Positions 1-8,339 are shown, numbered from the stretch's first letter. The stretch is 64,000 nucleotides of DNA from an uncultured Flavonifractor sp. (GCF_944385615.1 NZ_CALWXV010000001.1:1-64000), one strand, 5' to 3'. Numbers and translations are program-made. Notes: a model not told the origin generated them from the letters alone.

Positions 1-6
1 ACAAGA

Positions 7-47
7 CCCCCTGATGTAGTCTATTTTCCTACATCAGGGGGCCTTTT
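7..47 (+). terminator. Rho-independent terminator
   Basis: A 13-bp perfect stem (7-19 with 29-41) with a 9-nt loop is followed by CC and TTTT. It would end a plus-strand gene lying left of the window. Confidence 0.75.
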
Positions 48-102
48 GTCACTGTCCGTTTTTACTGGACCGGTTCATTTGATTCGTCAGTTAGCTCTCT
101 TT

Positions 103-504
103 CTATTTGCTGGATAGAAATGCTGTGAGTGAATTGATTTTATCGTCAATACCTTTCATTCTATCACTTATCCCACTTTGGCAGATAATTTGTTGCGCAT
201 TAAGCGTTTCATTTATTATTTCTTTCTCGCGATGCTTACGATTTTGACTATCATCTATTTGCTCCAACATTTCGAATTTTAATATTATTTGATCATTTTC
301 AATATCTTTTTGGGTAAATCCAAAATAACCTGGATTCCTCATTAATTCAAATAAATGAGTAGCGCAACGTACCAATACAAAAACAGATTCGCCAATATAT
401 AGTGGTGCATTGTCACCATCTGGTTTAATAACACTTGCCTTATATATGCCTGCTCCAATAGCTTTTACCAAATCTTCTGAAAAGAAATCAATTTTAATTT
501 TCAT
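103..504 (-). CDS. Small GIY-YIG nuclease-like protein
   Basis: A 133-residue protein of unknown cellular role. Near the N-terminus it has a GIY triplet and, 14 residues on, YIG followed by an Arg 8 residues later (YIGESVFVLVR). About 50 residues further an acidic helix ends in NETLN. This order (GIY, YIG, Arg, Glu) matches the GIY-YIG endonuclease core, though the GIY-YIG spacing is slightly long. I chose the ATG at 504 because AAAAGGAGT sits 6 nt upstream; an ATG 21 nt earlier has no such site and overlaps the preceding stop. The gene is strongly AT-rich compared with the rest of the window, suggesting horizontal acquisition. The fold call is motif-level only; activity is unproven. Confidence 0.5.
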   Translation of the reverse strand: MKIKIDFFSEDLVKAIGAGIYKASVIKPDGDNAPLYIGESVFVLVRCATHLFELMRNPGYFGFTQKDIENDQIILKFEMLEQIDDSQNRKHREKEIINETLNAQQIICQSGISDRMKGIDDKINSLTAFLSSK

Positions 505-521
505 TGATAGACTCCTTTTAA

Positions 522-690
522 TCATTTTTTGCTCTCGTTTAACGTTTCCGCTAGTAAATCGCTTAATTCCTTTGATATAACTCCAGCAATCTTCTGAGTC
601 CTATCAAACTCCGGATAGTGATAGCGCCACTTGTCGTAATCCTCTAGGGTAAACAGGGTATGCATGAGCCCCACATAGGAGTCTATGTCC
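522..690 (-). pseudogene. C-terminal fragment of an unknown protein, cut by an IS remnant
   Basis: An open frame of about 55 residues (from VLDIDSYVG to LNESKK) ends just upstream of the GIY-YIG-like gene. Its only in-frame start is a TTG at 707, which lies inside the IS3 orfA remnant in a different frame and has no ribosome binding site. The frame therefore looks like the 3' end of a gene whose front was removed when the insertion sequence arrived or decayed. I do not recognise the family. It is AT-rich like the downstream gene, and the two may once have formed one operon. Confidence 0.5.
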
Positions 691-984
691 AGGACGTAGG
701 ATATCAATGACCTCTTCTTTTTCGCCCAGTTGTTTACGCAAAGTGCGGATTTCAGCCTTCAACTCCCGAATGCGCAACTGTTTCTGGTTGTAGCGATTGA
801 CCTACTCCAACTGCATCGCTGTGGCCTTCAGCCAGTTGCGCAGGGGGTCAATATAAATGCCGAGATCCAGGGCTACTTCCTTGGGCTCCCGCCCCTGCTC
901 AGTTACCATGCGTACTGCGCCGGCTTTAAATGCCTTGTCATATCGAGGCAGCGGTGTCCCTTTTTTACTCTTTTGATTTTCCAT
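685..984 (-). pseudogene. IS3-family transposase OrfA remnant
   Basis: Translation from ATG 984 gives a helix-turn-helix OrfA (RYDKAFKAGAVRMV, then EVALDLGI and LRNWLKA). A TAG stop at 802-804 interrupts it, at a place where OrfA proteins usually have Gln before VNRYN. After the stop the same frame continues with the leucine-zipper part (LRIRELKAEIRTLRKQL, EEVIDIL) and then loses homology near 690. OrfB and the left end are absent. A purine-rich ribosome site (AAAGAAAGGGG) precedes the start. It is a dead, truncated element. Family assignment rests on recognising the OrfA pattern. Confidence 0.75.
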
Positions 985-1078
985 TGTTTGGCCCCTTTCT
1001 TTTCTATTTTACGACTGACTTTTCTGTCCGTCAATTCGTATATGGGGGCAATTTTGAGAAAAAACTGCTCCAATAGCA

Positions 1079-1110
1079 ACGACAGGTCCGATTCCATTCG
1101 GACCTGTCGT
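1079..1110 (-). terminator. Hairpin downstream of the cyclophilin-like gene
   Basis: A perfect 12-bp inverted repeat (ACGACAGGTCCG and its complement) with an 8-nt loop lies 35 nt past the stop of the minus-strand operon. A T-run follows about 12 nt after the stem on the minus strand. Probable terminator, though the T-run is offset. Confidence 0.5.
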
Positions 1111-1144
1111 AATTTTATGGACGGGTGGTTATTAAGTACTTACT

Positions 1145-1657
1145 CTATTCCAAAGAAAACGTAACCGAAACAGTTCCATCTCCCAGCTTTTCCTGTAAGC
1201 TGGAAGGATCGTCGATTTTGGCCAGCCTGGTAAAGTTCCAGGAGTTGGTGCCATAATAGATGGTGATTTGATTGCCCTGGTAGAGAATTACGTCACCGGG
1301 CTCTGTGATGATCCGCGTATCATTGCGGGACAGTGTGGTACCCAAGGGGCCCACCTTCTCGAAGCCGCCGTAGTCATCCATTTCAATGGTCAGCGGTCCC
1401 TGGGAGAGCAGTTTCTGAAATTCCTCGGCGGAGCTGTTGTTTTCAAAGGTGGCTGACCATTCATACGCCCCTACAGTGATCTTCAAAGTGGACGCCTCCT
1501 GACCTGGTTTTATCTCTGTGGACGGCTGTGCTTCCACAGCCTCTTGATCTGAAGCAGCGATTTGGGGGCGGAATGTTTCAGCGCCTGTTGGCATCCGACC
1601 AACCAAACAGGGAAAAAGTCCGAGGACAGTAAGAAATATATAGAGTATTTTTGTCAT
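1145..1657 (-). CDS. Secreted cyclophilin-like fold protein
   Basis: A 170-residue protein with an N-terminal hydrophobic segment (residues 1-20) that reads as a signal peptide; a Cys at its end (LFPC) is a weak lipobox candidate. A low-complexity linker follows, then a C-terminal domain of about 115 residues with the pattern DYGGFEK, GDVILYQGNQITIYYG, SWNFTRL. That pattern is typical of the small cyclophilin-like beta-barrel proteins common in Clostridia. Their catalytic role is unknown. The ATG at 1657 lies 17 nt after the flavoprotein stop, so it is the third gene of the 2791-1145 operon. An upstream in-frame start inside the flavoprotein gene is less likely. The family call is by pattern. 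Confidence 0.7.
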   Translation of the reverse strand: MTKILYIFLTVLGLFPCLVGRMPTGAETFRPQIAASDQEAVEAQPSTEIKPGQEASTLKITVGAYEWSATFENNSSAEEFQKLLSQGPLTIEMDDYGGFEKVGPLGTTLSRNDTRIITEPGDVILYQGNQITIYYGTNSWNFTRLAKIDDPSSLQEKLGDGTVSVTFSLE

Positions 1658-1673
1658 AGAGCCTGTTCCCAAA

Positions 1674-2213
1674 CTAGACAGTTTTACCCATCTCATAGGC
1701 CTTTTGCAGCGCGGGATGGCCTTTGATTTCTCCAACGGAGGTTACGCCGCCGGCGAAAACACACCCGGCAAGACGCGCCTTTTCAAAGCAGGTAATCCAG
1801 CCCTGTAAGCCATGGATGACGCCTTCCACCGTGGTTTCCTCATCCTCGGCGGCAGTAGCCAACAGATAAATGTCCCGAAATTGATAATCAGAAGCGTATA
1901 GGGGATTGGCGCGGTCCAGCATGGTTTTCATCTGACCGCACATGCCGTAGTAATAGACGGGGGTGGCAAAGACGATGGCGTCGGCCATCAGCATTTTTTG
2001 AGCAATGGCGTCCGCGTCATCGCGGATGACACATCGCTGGGTGTTCTGACAGGCGAGGCACCCTTTGCAGAAGCCTATGGTCTTATCGTACAACGCAATT
2101 TTCTCTACCTTGTGCCCGGCATCCTGAGCGCCGCGGATCAACGCATCCGCCAGCTGGTCTGAGTTGCCGCCCTTCCGGGGGCTGGTGGAGATCACCAAAA
2201 CATGCTTACTCAT
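1674..2213 (-). CDS. NADPH-dependent FMN reductase / iron-sulfur flavoprotein family
   Basis: A 179-residue flavodoxin-fold protein. The N-terminus carries the FMN phosphate loop ([16 protein letters not shown]) and the middle has [10 protein letters not shown], a Cys cluster as in iron-sulfur flavoproteins, followed by [19 protein letters not shown], the usual flavin-contact region. It likely moves electrons between a reduced nicotinamide or ferredoxin and an unknown acceptor in the cytoplasm. Its ATG overlaps the stop of the acetyltransferase gene by 4 nt (ATGA), showing translational coupling. The substrate cannot be read from sequence. Confidence 0.85.
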   Translation of the reverse strand: MSKHVLVISTSPRKGGNSDQLADALIRGAQDAGHKVEKIALYDKTIGFCKGCLACQNTQRCVIRDDADAIAQKMLMADAIVFATPVYYYGMCGQMKTMLDRANPLYASDYQFRDIYLLATAAEDEETTVEGVIHGLQGWITCFEKARLAGCVFAGGVTSVGEIKGHPALQKAYEMGKTV

Positions 2214-2791
2214 TGTGTTTCCTCCTCATCAATAGAGCGTATGATTTTTGCGGGCACACCGCCAACTATGGTGTTTTCCGGTACATCTTTTGTCACCACT
2301 GCCCCGGCGGCAATGATTGCACCGTCCCCAATGGTCACACCGGGGAGAACAGTTGCGTTGGACCCGATCCAGACATTTCTCTCTATATGGATGGGCTTGG
2401 GAATCATGGTGCCCCGATCATCCGGCGACATGGCGTGGTTTAGCGTCGCCAAAACCACATTATGTCCGATGAGAGCGCCGTCGGCGATAAAAATACCACC
2501 CTGGTCCTGGAATTTGCATCCCATGTTGATAAATACATGGGTTCCAATGTGGATATTTTTTCCGCAATCGGTATAGAACGGCGGGAACAGCCCAAAAGTC
2601 TCATCCACAGGCGTTCCAATCAGCTGAGAAAACAGAGCCCGCAGCTCATCGGGGGTATGGTACCGGCCATTGATCTCCGAGGTAATACGTAACGCCTCCT
2701 GGCTGACATGGTGCATAAAGAGATGGACTTCACTGCCGCCTTTTACTGGCTTTCCACTGTTCAAATGTTCTAAAAACCCTTGTAAATCCAT
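2210..2791 (-). CDS. Sugar O-acetyltransferase, maltose/galactoside acetyltransferase type
   Basis: A 193-residue left-handed beta-helix acetyltransferase using acetyl-CoA. The N-terminal Mac-like part is followed by hexapeptide repeats (from about residue 80) including [28 protein letters not shown] with the expected catalytic His, and [30 protein letters not shown]. Length and order fit the LacA/Maa/NodL family. It is the first gene of a three-gene operon reading leftwards, divergent from a LysR gene, so that regulator probably controls it. The acceptor sugar or small molecule is not evident. Confidence 0.88.
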   Translation of the reverse strand: MDLQGFLEHLNSGKPVKGGSEVHLFMHHVSQEALRITSEINGRYHTPDELRALFSQLIGTPVDETFGLFPPFYTDCGKNIHIGTHVFINMGCKFQDQGGIFIADGALIGHNVVLATLNHAMSPDDRGTMIPKPIHIERNVWIGSNATVLPGVTIGDGAIIAAGAVVTKDVPENTIVGGVPAKIIRSIDEEETQ

Positions 2792-2879
2792 AAATAACTC
2801 CTGATTGATAAGATGATATTGTCTGTAATGATTGTATCACTCTGTATATGTAATAGCAAATACTTATAAAAAATATATT

Positions 2880-2900
2880 CCCATGCTTGTAAGGCATGGG
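2880..2900. promoter_or_regulatory. Candidate LysR operator in the divergent promoter
   Basis: A perfect 7-bp inverted repeat, CCCATGC and GCATGGG around TTGTAAG, sits 36 bp before the lysR start and about 90 bp before the acetyltransferase start. The flanks are AT-rich. Position and symmetry fit a LysR binding site; this is inference. Confidence 0.45.
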
Positions 2901-2935
2901 AGTATATCATATACTGGTACTGGGAGTGAGTTTTT

Positions 2936-3832
2936 ATGGAATTGAGAGTTTTACGGTATTTTCTTACTGTGGCAAGAGAACAAAGCGTCTCCGCAGCGGC
3001 CCAGTTCCTGCACCTTACACAGCCGACGCTTTCCAGACAACTCAAAGAGCTGGAAGAGGAGCTGGGAAAGCAGTTGATGATTCGAGGCAACCGAAAAATC
3101 ACGCTGACAGAGGAGGGAAGGTTGTTACGGAAAAGAGCGGAAGAAATCCTGGCGCTGGTAGGGCGCACTGAGAAAGAGATCACGCAATCAGGCGATACCA
3201 TCGGTGGGGATCTCTATATCGGGACAGGAGAGACTGAAGGGGTACGGCAAATTGCCAGAACCGCCACCCAGCTGCAAAAAGACCACCCAGGGATCCAGTT
3301 TCATATCGTCAGCGGCGATGCCATGGACGTCTGTGAGCGTTTGGACCAAGGCCTGCTGGATTTTGGGATCCTGTTGGGGGATATTGATAAAACAAAATAC
3401 AATTATATAGAACTGCCCTTAAAAGACGTTTGGGGTGTTTTGATGCAGTGCGGCAGCCCTTTGGCCCAAAAGGACCATGTTACGCCGCAGGATCTGTGGG
3501 ATAAGCCGCTGATTCTGTCCAGGCAGGTGGGAAACAAAAGCGGCCTGTACCGCTGGCTGCAAAAGGAGCCCGCTGACCTGAATACCGCCGCAACCTACAA
3601 CCTGATCTATAACGCCTCTTTGATGGTAGAGGAAGGAATGGGCTATGCCTTCACGCTGGACAAGCTGGTCAATACAGCGGGGCGGCCCATCTGCTTCCGG
3701 CCATTGAAGCCCCGTTTGGAATTGGGGATGTATTTAGTATGGAAAAAATATCAGGTTTTTTCAAAGGCTGGGGAACTTTTCTTGGAAAACTTACAGAAAA
3801 ATTTTGGGCAACTCAATGCAACCGCTCAATAA
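2936..3832 (+). CDS. LysR family transcriptional regulator
   Basis: A 298-residue regulator. The N-terminal winged helix-turn-helix is canonical (LRYFLTVAREQSVSAAAQFLHLTQPTLSRQLKELEEELG) and residues from about 90 to 290 form the periplasmic-binding-protein-like effector domain. GGGAGTG lies just before the ATG. It is divergent from the acetyltransferase/flavoprotein/cyclophilin-like operon, with 144 bp between them, the usual arrangement for a LysR protein that controls its neighbour and itself. The effector is unknown. Confidence 0.93.
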   Translation: MELRVLRYFLTVAREQSVSAAAQFLHLTQPTLSRQLKELEEELGKQLMIRGNRKITLTEEGRLLRKRAEEILALVGRTEKEITQSGDTIGGDLYIGTGETEGVRQIARTATQLQKDHPGIQFHIVSGDAMDVCERLDQGLLDFGILLGDIDKTKYNYIELPLKDVWGVLMQCGSPLAQKDHVTPQDLWDKPLILSRQVGNKSGLYRWLQKEPADLNTAATYNLIYNASLMVEEGMGYAFTLDKLVNTAGRPICFRPLKPRLELGMYLVWKKYQVFSKAGELFLENLQKNFGQLNATAQ

Positions 3833-4132
3833 CAGCGGCCCCTCAAAAAGTTTAAAAGATCCTGTCCCTAAACAGGAAGCTGCTTACATAATTATGATAG
3901 TACGATAAGGAAGAAGGGGACCGGACACGGCGTAGAGGGTAATGGCATGATAAACCACACAAAGGGGGGCTATATCCTGGTCTGTCTGGCGGCTTTTACG
4001 GTGGGCTGGGGTAGGAAGAAACGGATTTTACAAATACAGTGGAAAACGGGGGGATGATTTGCTATAATAGATGCGATGCGCGAAAGGTACGAGGAAAGAA
4101 ATTTACCGGATTAGAAAGAGAGGAGAAGGATT
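3833..4132. other. Intergenic region with a probable promoter
   Basis: No convincing gene is present. TATAAT at 4063-4068 is a good -10 box for the membrane protein that starts at 4133; the matching -35 is weak. The rest holds no strong hairpin or repeat. Confidence 0.5.
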
Positions 4133-5716
4133 ATGGAGCGAATGTCGAAGCGAAGATTTTGCGCACAGTATGCCAGTAAACAGGACCGGGCCAATATCAA
4201 CGCCGCGGGGATCATCGCCTATCTTTGCGCTGCGATATCTCTGGTTATGGGCCTGCTGCAGCAAAACTATGGTGTGATTTTGGATGTCATGCTGGTGGTG
4301 GGTCTGGGCCTTGGTGTTCAGCTGGGGAAAAGCAGGGTGTGTTCCATCCTGCTTCTGATTTATGGCTGCATCAATACCCTGGTCTATCTGCTGAGCACAG
4401 GAAGACTGGGCGGCTGGTGGCTGATCCTGGTGGGTGTGTATGGGATCAAGGCTACCTTCCATCTGCACAAGGAGTATCAGCGGTTTTTGGCAGACGGGTC
4501 CATCCCTCAGCAGGAAGAACCGCAGGCCGTGGAGCGCGCCAAGCCAACCTGGGGAAAAGTGGTCGCCACACTTGCCCCCTTTTTTGGGCTGATCCTGTCC
4601 CTGCTGCTGCTTCTGGGAGCCATCAGCCCAGCCCTCCTTAATTTGCTGGTGGGGGGCAAGCGGACGCCGGAGCTGCTGCTGTCGGGATACTGTTTCTGGT
4701 ACATGGCCCTCATCGGCGCTGTAATCACCGGCGTGCTGCTTGTGGCGGTAGGCGTGCTGCTGTCGGTCTGGAAGGGAACACGGACGTTTATGGCCATCAT
4801 CCTGATGGTGGTTTCTCTGGCGGGAGCCGGGCTGCTGGGCGGGGCTATGCTGCTCAGTGAACGTGTGCCGGAACGGCTTCTTCAGGCCCAGGCGGATCTG
4901 GCCCAGATCGGAATAGGGCAGTTGGAGACGGCGGAGGTGCAGCTGTGGACCCGAGGAGATAGAAGCGGACTTCCCGGACCTTATACCGAGGGGCAGCCCA
5001 CCCCTGTGGAGGAGTATACTGGGTACATCAATGATGAGGCCCGGACCAAGGTATCCCTGCTGATGACTGAGGGAATGTTTACACCGGGCTCCGGTGATCT
5101 CTATGACAACAATCAGAGCATTCAGTGGAACCAGGAAAATACGCCCTGCTATCAGGTCTCCTATACAGAGAATTTCCATTTGGTGATCTCTGTGGAGCCC
5201 ACTGGAAAGACGCCTGCAGGCACCGCTCCGTCCGGGGGAGTGGAGACTGCCCTGCCCGGCGACTTTACCGTACCTGAGGGCTGGGTGAAGGATGAGGCGT
5301 ATTCTACCGACACCATGCTGCTTTATGTGCCGGAAGGCCAGGAGGCAGCGGAATATCCCGACAACATCTCGGTGGATGTGGGCAGCTGTCCCTACAGCGC
5401 CCAGGAGCACGAGGACTTTCGGAGCGCCATCCTGCGGCAGCTTGCCGCACAGTCCAGCGGTGTGGGTGCGGAGCTGACGGGCAGCGGGTCAAACACAGCC
5501 CAGGGATATGTGGTTTATACCTTTACCATTCAGGCGGCTGAGATGGGTCTGGATATCCGGCAGTACTATATTGTAGGGGATTATCAGTATTGCCGTGTCC
5601 ACGCCACCAACAACAGCGGCCAGGACGAGGTATATGAAGCCGCGCAGGAGATCGTGGACAGCTTTGTCTGGGACGGGGACAGCGCAGCGGAAAGCGGTGC
5701 GTCCACTGACCTATGA
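4133..5716 (+). CDS. Multi-pass membrane protein with a C-terminal extracytoplasmic domain
   Basis: A 527-residue protein I do not recognise. Roughly the first 245 residues hold six to seven hydrophobic segments, interrupted by a short polar linker near residue 120 (IPQQEEPQAVERAKP). The remaining 280 residues are soluble and acidic, with a final module of about 150 residues (FTVPEGWVKDEAYS to EIVDSFVWDG) that resembles PsbP/lipoprotein-type alpha-beta domains in its pattern of amphipathic strands and a closing helix. GGAGAAGG precedes the ATG. It is a single-gene unit ended by a strong hairpin. Function unknown; a sensor or envelope role is a guess. Confidence 0.75.
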   Translation: MERMSKRRFCAQYASKQDRANINAAGIIAYLCAAISLVMGLLQQNYGVILDVMLVVGLGLGVQLGKSRVCSILLLIYGCINTLVYLLSTGRLGGWWLILVGVYGIKATFHLHKEYQRFLADGSIPQQEEPQAVERAKPTWGKVVATLAPFFGLILSLLLLLGAISPALLNLLVGGKRTPELLLSGYCFWYMALIGAVITGVLLVAVGVLLSVWKGTRTFMAIILMVVSLAGAGLLGGAMLLSERVPERLLQAQADLAQIGIGQLETAEVQLWTRGDRSGLPGPYTEGQPTPVEEYTGYINDEARTKVSLLMTEGMFTPGSGDLYDNNQSIQWNQENTPCYQVSYTENFHLVISVEPTGKTPAGTAPSGGVETALPGDFTVPEGWVKDEAYSTDTMLLYVPEGQEAAEYPDNISVDVGSCPYSAQEHEDFRSAILRQLAAQSSGVGAELTGSGSNTAQGYVVYTFTIQAAEMGLDIRQYYIVGDYQYCRVHATNNSGQDEVYEAAQEIVDSFVWDGDSAAESGASTDL

Positions 5717-5773
5717 CCGCTTTGGTTTGTAGGCTGCTCAGATTGCGCAAGCAAGCGGTGTAAAAAGGGAAAT

Positions 5774-5817
5774 GGCCGGCGTCCCAGTGGATTTCTACTG
5801 GGACGCCGGCCGTTTTA
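5774..5817 (+). terminator. Bidirectional terminator
   Basis: A 15-bp GC-rich perfect stem (GGCCGGCGTCCCAGT and its complement) with an 8-nt loop is followed by GTTTTAT. It lies between the convergent membrane-protein and antiporter genes and could serve both. Confidence 0.8.
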
Positions 5818-5832
5818 TGTTGGCAAAGCTTC

Positions 5833-7122
5833 TTATTTTTTCTGTGCCTCAGCGTTATCGCGCAGACGCTCGTGGTCCTCCAGCAAAGCTTGAGCGGCCA
5901 GGTCGAAGGCGGCAGCGTCCTCGTAACGATTGACCAGCTCGCTTTCCTGCAAGTCGCTGTAGTCTTTCTCCTTGCCGCGATAGACCAACTTCAGCAGGAT
6001 GGGGGTCAGGATGGTGGTGGCGATAACCATCAGCACCACAGGACCAAAGAATTCGTTTTTCATCAGCCCGGCGGCAATGCCGTTATTGGCCACAATCAGG
6101 GCTACCTCACCACGGGAGATCATGCCTACGCCGATCCGGAGGGAGTCCTGCCCGGAGTAATGGCACAATTTCGCGCCCAGGCCGCATCCCACGATCTTGG
6201 AGAGCACGGCCCACAGAATGAGCAGCACCGAAAAGAGAAGAATGGAGGCGCTCATCTCAGGCAGTACCACCTTCAGGCCCAAGCTGGCAAAGAAGATGGG
6301 GGAGAGCAGCGTATAGGACAGGGTCTCAAACCGGTCCTGGAGGTAGGTGACACGGGGGGTCTTGGCGAAGATCAGGCCCGCGATGTAGGCTCCCGTGATA
6401 TCCGCCACACCGAAAAATTCCTCCGCAAAGTAGGCGTACAGCAGGCAGAAGGCAAAGGAAATGACCACAAAGCGGCGCTTGTCCCGGTCATATCGCTTGA
6501 ACCACCACTCCGCCAGCCGGTGGAGCAGCATCCATACCACCACACTGATGGCAAAAAAGGCGACGATCTTGAGCAGGATCATCAGTACATTGGCGCCAGT
6601 GCCGGACAGACTGGTGATGATGGTGAGGGCCACAATGCCCAGTACGTCGTCAATGATGGCGGCGCCCAGAATGGCGTTGCCCGAGCGGGTGGACAGTTTG
6701 CCGATCTCTTTCAGCGTTTCCACTGTAATGCTCACTGAGGTGGCGGTAAGAATGACGCCGATAAATACGTTTTGCAGCAGAGCCTCAGACCCCTGGTTGA
6801 AGAAACAGGCCAGAACGAAGCCGCCGGCCAGAGGAACCAGTACGCCGATGAGGGCGATCACAAAGGCGGACGCGCCGCCCTTTTTCAGCTCGCCCAGGTC
6901 GGTCTCCAGACCGGCGTTGAACATGAGCACGATAACGCCCAACTCGGCCAGTTGATCCATCAGGGCGGTCTCCTGCAGCACACCCAGCATGGCGGGACCC
7001 AGCAGCAGGCCGGCCAGCAGCGCGCCTACCACCTGAGGCAGGGCAAACCGCTTGGTGACGATACCGAGGACCTTGGTGCTGAGCAGGATCACCGCAATTT
7101 CAAACAAAAAATGGTAATCCAT
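5833..7122 (-). CDS. Cation:proton antiporter, CPA2 family (NapA/GerN type)
   Basis: A 429-residue inner-membrane antiporter with about 12 to 13 hydrophobic segments. It carries the CPA2 core: LPQVVGALLAGLLLGP near the N-terminus, ATSVSIT in the discontinuous helix, and AAIIDDVLGI with the double Asp at residues 158-159 that marks electrogenic Na+(K+)/H+ exchangers of the NapA/GerN branch. The C-terminal 40 residues are a charged cytoplasmic tail; there is no TrkA-N domain. I use the ATG at 7122, preceded by GGAGAGGGGAGTGG, rather than an in-frame start 42 nt upstream. Probably involved in Na+/pH homeostasis; ion preference is inferred. Confidence 0.88.
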   Translation of the reverse strand: MDYHFLFEIAVILLSTKVLGIVTKRFALPQVVGALLAGLLLGPAMLGVLQETALMDQLAELGVIVLMFNAGLETDLGELKKGGASAFVIALIGVLVPLAGGFVLACFFNQGSEALLQNVFIGVILTATSVSITVETLKEIGKLSTRSGNAILGAAIIDDVLGIVALTIITSLSGTGANVLMILLKIVAFFAISVVVWMLLHRLAEWWFKRYDRDKRRFVVISFAFCLLYAYFAEEFFGVADITGAYIAGLIFAKTPRVTYLQDRFETLSYTLLSPIFFASLGLKVVLPEMSASILLFSVLLILWAVLSKIVGCGLGAKLCHYSGQDSLRIGVGMISRGEVALIVANNGIAAGLMKNEFFGPVVLMVIATTILTPILLKLVYRGKEKDYSDLQESELVNRYEDAAAFDLAAQALLEDHERLRDNAEAQKK

Positions 7123-7277
7123 ACGATCCACTCCCCTCTCCAAAAGGATAAAATAAAGCACCATACATAGTAGGAGGGGCGGGCGAAAAAGTCAATGGTC
7201 AACCTGGATAGAAATCGGGAGGATTTGGACGAAAAATATGACAACAAAACTTCCCGGTATGACCAGCGGACAGCTGT

Positions 7278-7853
7278 TTACCGGGAAGTTTCCATGTCGG
7301 TATGAGAAAAGGTGGAAAAACGCTCCGCCACCCGCTGAAATTCGCCCTCCAGCAGAAAGCAGATGCGGGCGGCCAGCTGGTCAGGCTCTTCTTTCATATC
7401 CTCCGCCAGCCAGCCCAGCATCGTGCCGGCCAGAGCGTACATGTAGAAGTCCACCAGAAATTCCTGGTCCTGCTCCGACAGGTCCAGACGGCTGGCGGCG
7501 TTCTCCAGCAGCTTGACCACCAGGGTGCGGGATAAGGTGAACAGCTGACAGTCCAGGTGCTCCCGGCCACTGGAGCGGTAGATGTGGTAGACCAGCGCGT
7601 GATTGTTCTGTATGTACCGGAAGGCGGCCATCAAAGCCTCCTGCCAGGAGGCGGCGCCCTGAAAGGCTTCGGTGGTCTCATGCTCCAAAAACCAGTGGAG
7701 CAGATCATAGATATCCTGAAAATGATAGTAGAAGGTCTGCCGGTTGACCTCGCAGTCCTCCACAATCTCCTTGACGGTGATATCGTCCAGAAATTTCTTT
7801 TGGAGCAGGCGTTTAAGCGAGTTGGACAATGCGAGCTTGGTGCTGGGGGCCAA
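7278..7853 (-). CDS. TetR/AcrR family regulator, DhaS-like
   Basis: A 191-residue regulator. The N-terminal helix-turn-helix has the pattern KLALSNSLKRLLQKKFLDDITVKEI, then CEVNRQTFYYHFQDIYDLLHW, and the C-terminal part fits the TetR_C_DhaS ligand domain. The start is most likely TTG at 7853: AGGAGG at 7862-7867 is 8 nt away, whereas the GTG at 7860-7862 overlaps that site. It is divergent from the TSCPD gene, and a near-perfect palindrome covers its own promoter, so it probably autoregulates. The effector is unknown. Confidence 0.88.
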   Translation of the reverse strand: MAPSTKLALSNSLKRLLQKKFLDDITVKEIVEDCEVNRQTFYYHFQDIYDLLHWFLEHETTEAFQGAASWQEALMAAFRYIQNNHALVYHIYRSSGREHLDCQLFTLSRTLVVKLLENAASRLDLSEQDQEFLVDFYMYALAGTMLGWLAEDMKEEPDQLAARICFLLEGEFQRVAERFSTFSHTDMETSR

Positions 7854-7923
7854 TGAGCGCACCTCCTTTTGGGAAAGATGGGCGACGTGAATCGACCGCC
7901 CCGCGATTCATTCAGCAGACATT

Positions 7924-7976
7924 ATTATACCACAATGGTATAAAGAATTGCAATCCTGTCGAAAGTATGGTATGAT
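7924..7976. promoter_or_regulatory. Divergent promoters sharing one palindromic -35 box, with a TetR operator
   Basis: TTGCAA at 7948-7953 is its own reverse complement. On the plus strand it pairs with TATGAT (7971-7976, 17-bp spacer) for the TSCPD gene; on the minus strand with TATAAT (7929-7924, 18-bp spacer) for tetR. TTATACCA-CAA-TGGTATAA (7925-7943) is a perfect 8-bp-arm inverted repeat covering the tetR -10, a good TetR operator candidate. Confidence 0.65.
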
Positions 7977-8014
7977 TTGCCCCGTTCATTGGAAAACAAA
8001 AGGAGAGAAGCGAT

Positions 8015-8263
8015 ATGACCATCGATTATCGTCCCAGAGGAGTCTGTTCCCAGCGGATGCTGGTGGACGTGGAGGACGGTGTGATCCGTTCCCTACAGGT
8101 TCAGGGCGGGTGCAACGGCAACCTCCAGGGCATCTCCCGTCTGGTAGAGGGCATGAAGGTGGAGGAGGCCATCCGCCGCCTAGAAGGGATCCGCTGCGGC
8201 TTTAAGGCCACCTCCTGCCCGGATCAGCTGGCGCAGGCGTTGAAGCAGACGGCCCAGGGCTGA
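8015..8263 (+). CDS. TIGR03905-type TSCPD domain protein
   Basis: An 82-residue protein that is almost entirely a TSCPD domain, named from the C-terminal motif of some ribonucleotide reductases. The features seen are YRPRGVCSQRMLVDVEDG, GGCNGNLQGISRLVEGM and RCGFKATSCPDQLAQAL, the last being the TSCPD motif itself. Two to three conserved Cys suggest metal or Fe-S contact. Stand-alone members are common in Clostridia and their function is unknown. AAGGAGAG precedes the ATG. It has its own promoter and terminator and is divergent from tetR. Confidence 0.85.
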   Translation: MTIDYRPRGVCSQRMLVDVEDGVIRSLQVQGGCNGNLQGISRLVEGMKVEEAIRRLEGIRCGFKATSCPDQLAQALKQTAQG

Positions 8264-8281
8264 AAACAAGGTCAGAAAAAG

Positions 8282-8325
8282 AACGTGGAGGGCGTACCCA
8301 GTACGCCCTCCACGTTCTCTGTTTT
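8282..8325. terminator. Bidirectional terminator
   Basis: A perfect 15-bp stem (8282-8296 with 8302-8316) has T-rich sequence on both strands: CTCTGTTTTT on plus and TCTTTTTC on minus. It separates the convergent TSCPD and nucleotidase genes. Confidence 0.85.
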
Positions 8326-8339
8326 TAGAACAACCAGCC

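Noticed and set aside
50..80. Possible right end of an IS3 element (TGTCCGTTTTTACTGGACC)
   Set aside because: No matching inverted copy is found on the orfA side, so it cannot be called an IS end from sequence alone.
730..1164. Plus-strand frame of 144 codons over the IS remnant
   Set aside because: It is antisense to the orfA remnant, without ribosome site or domain.
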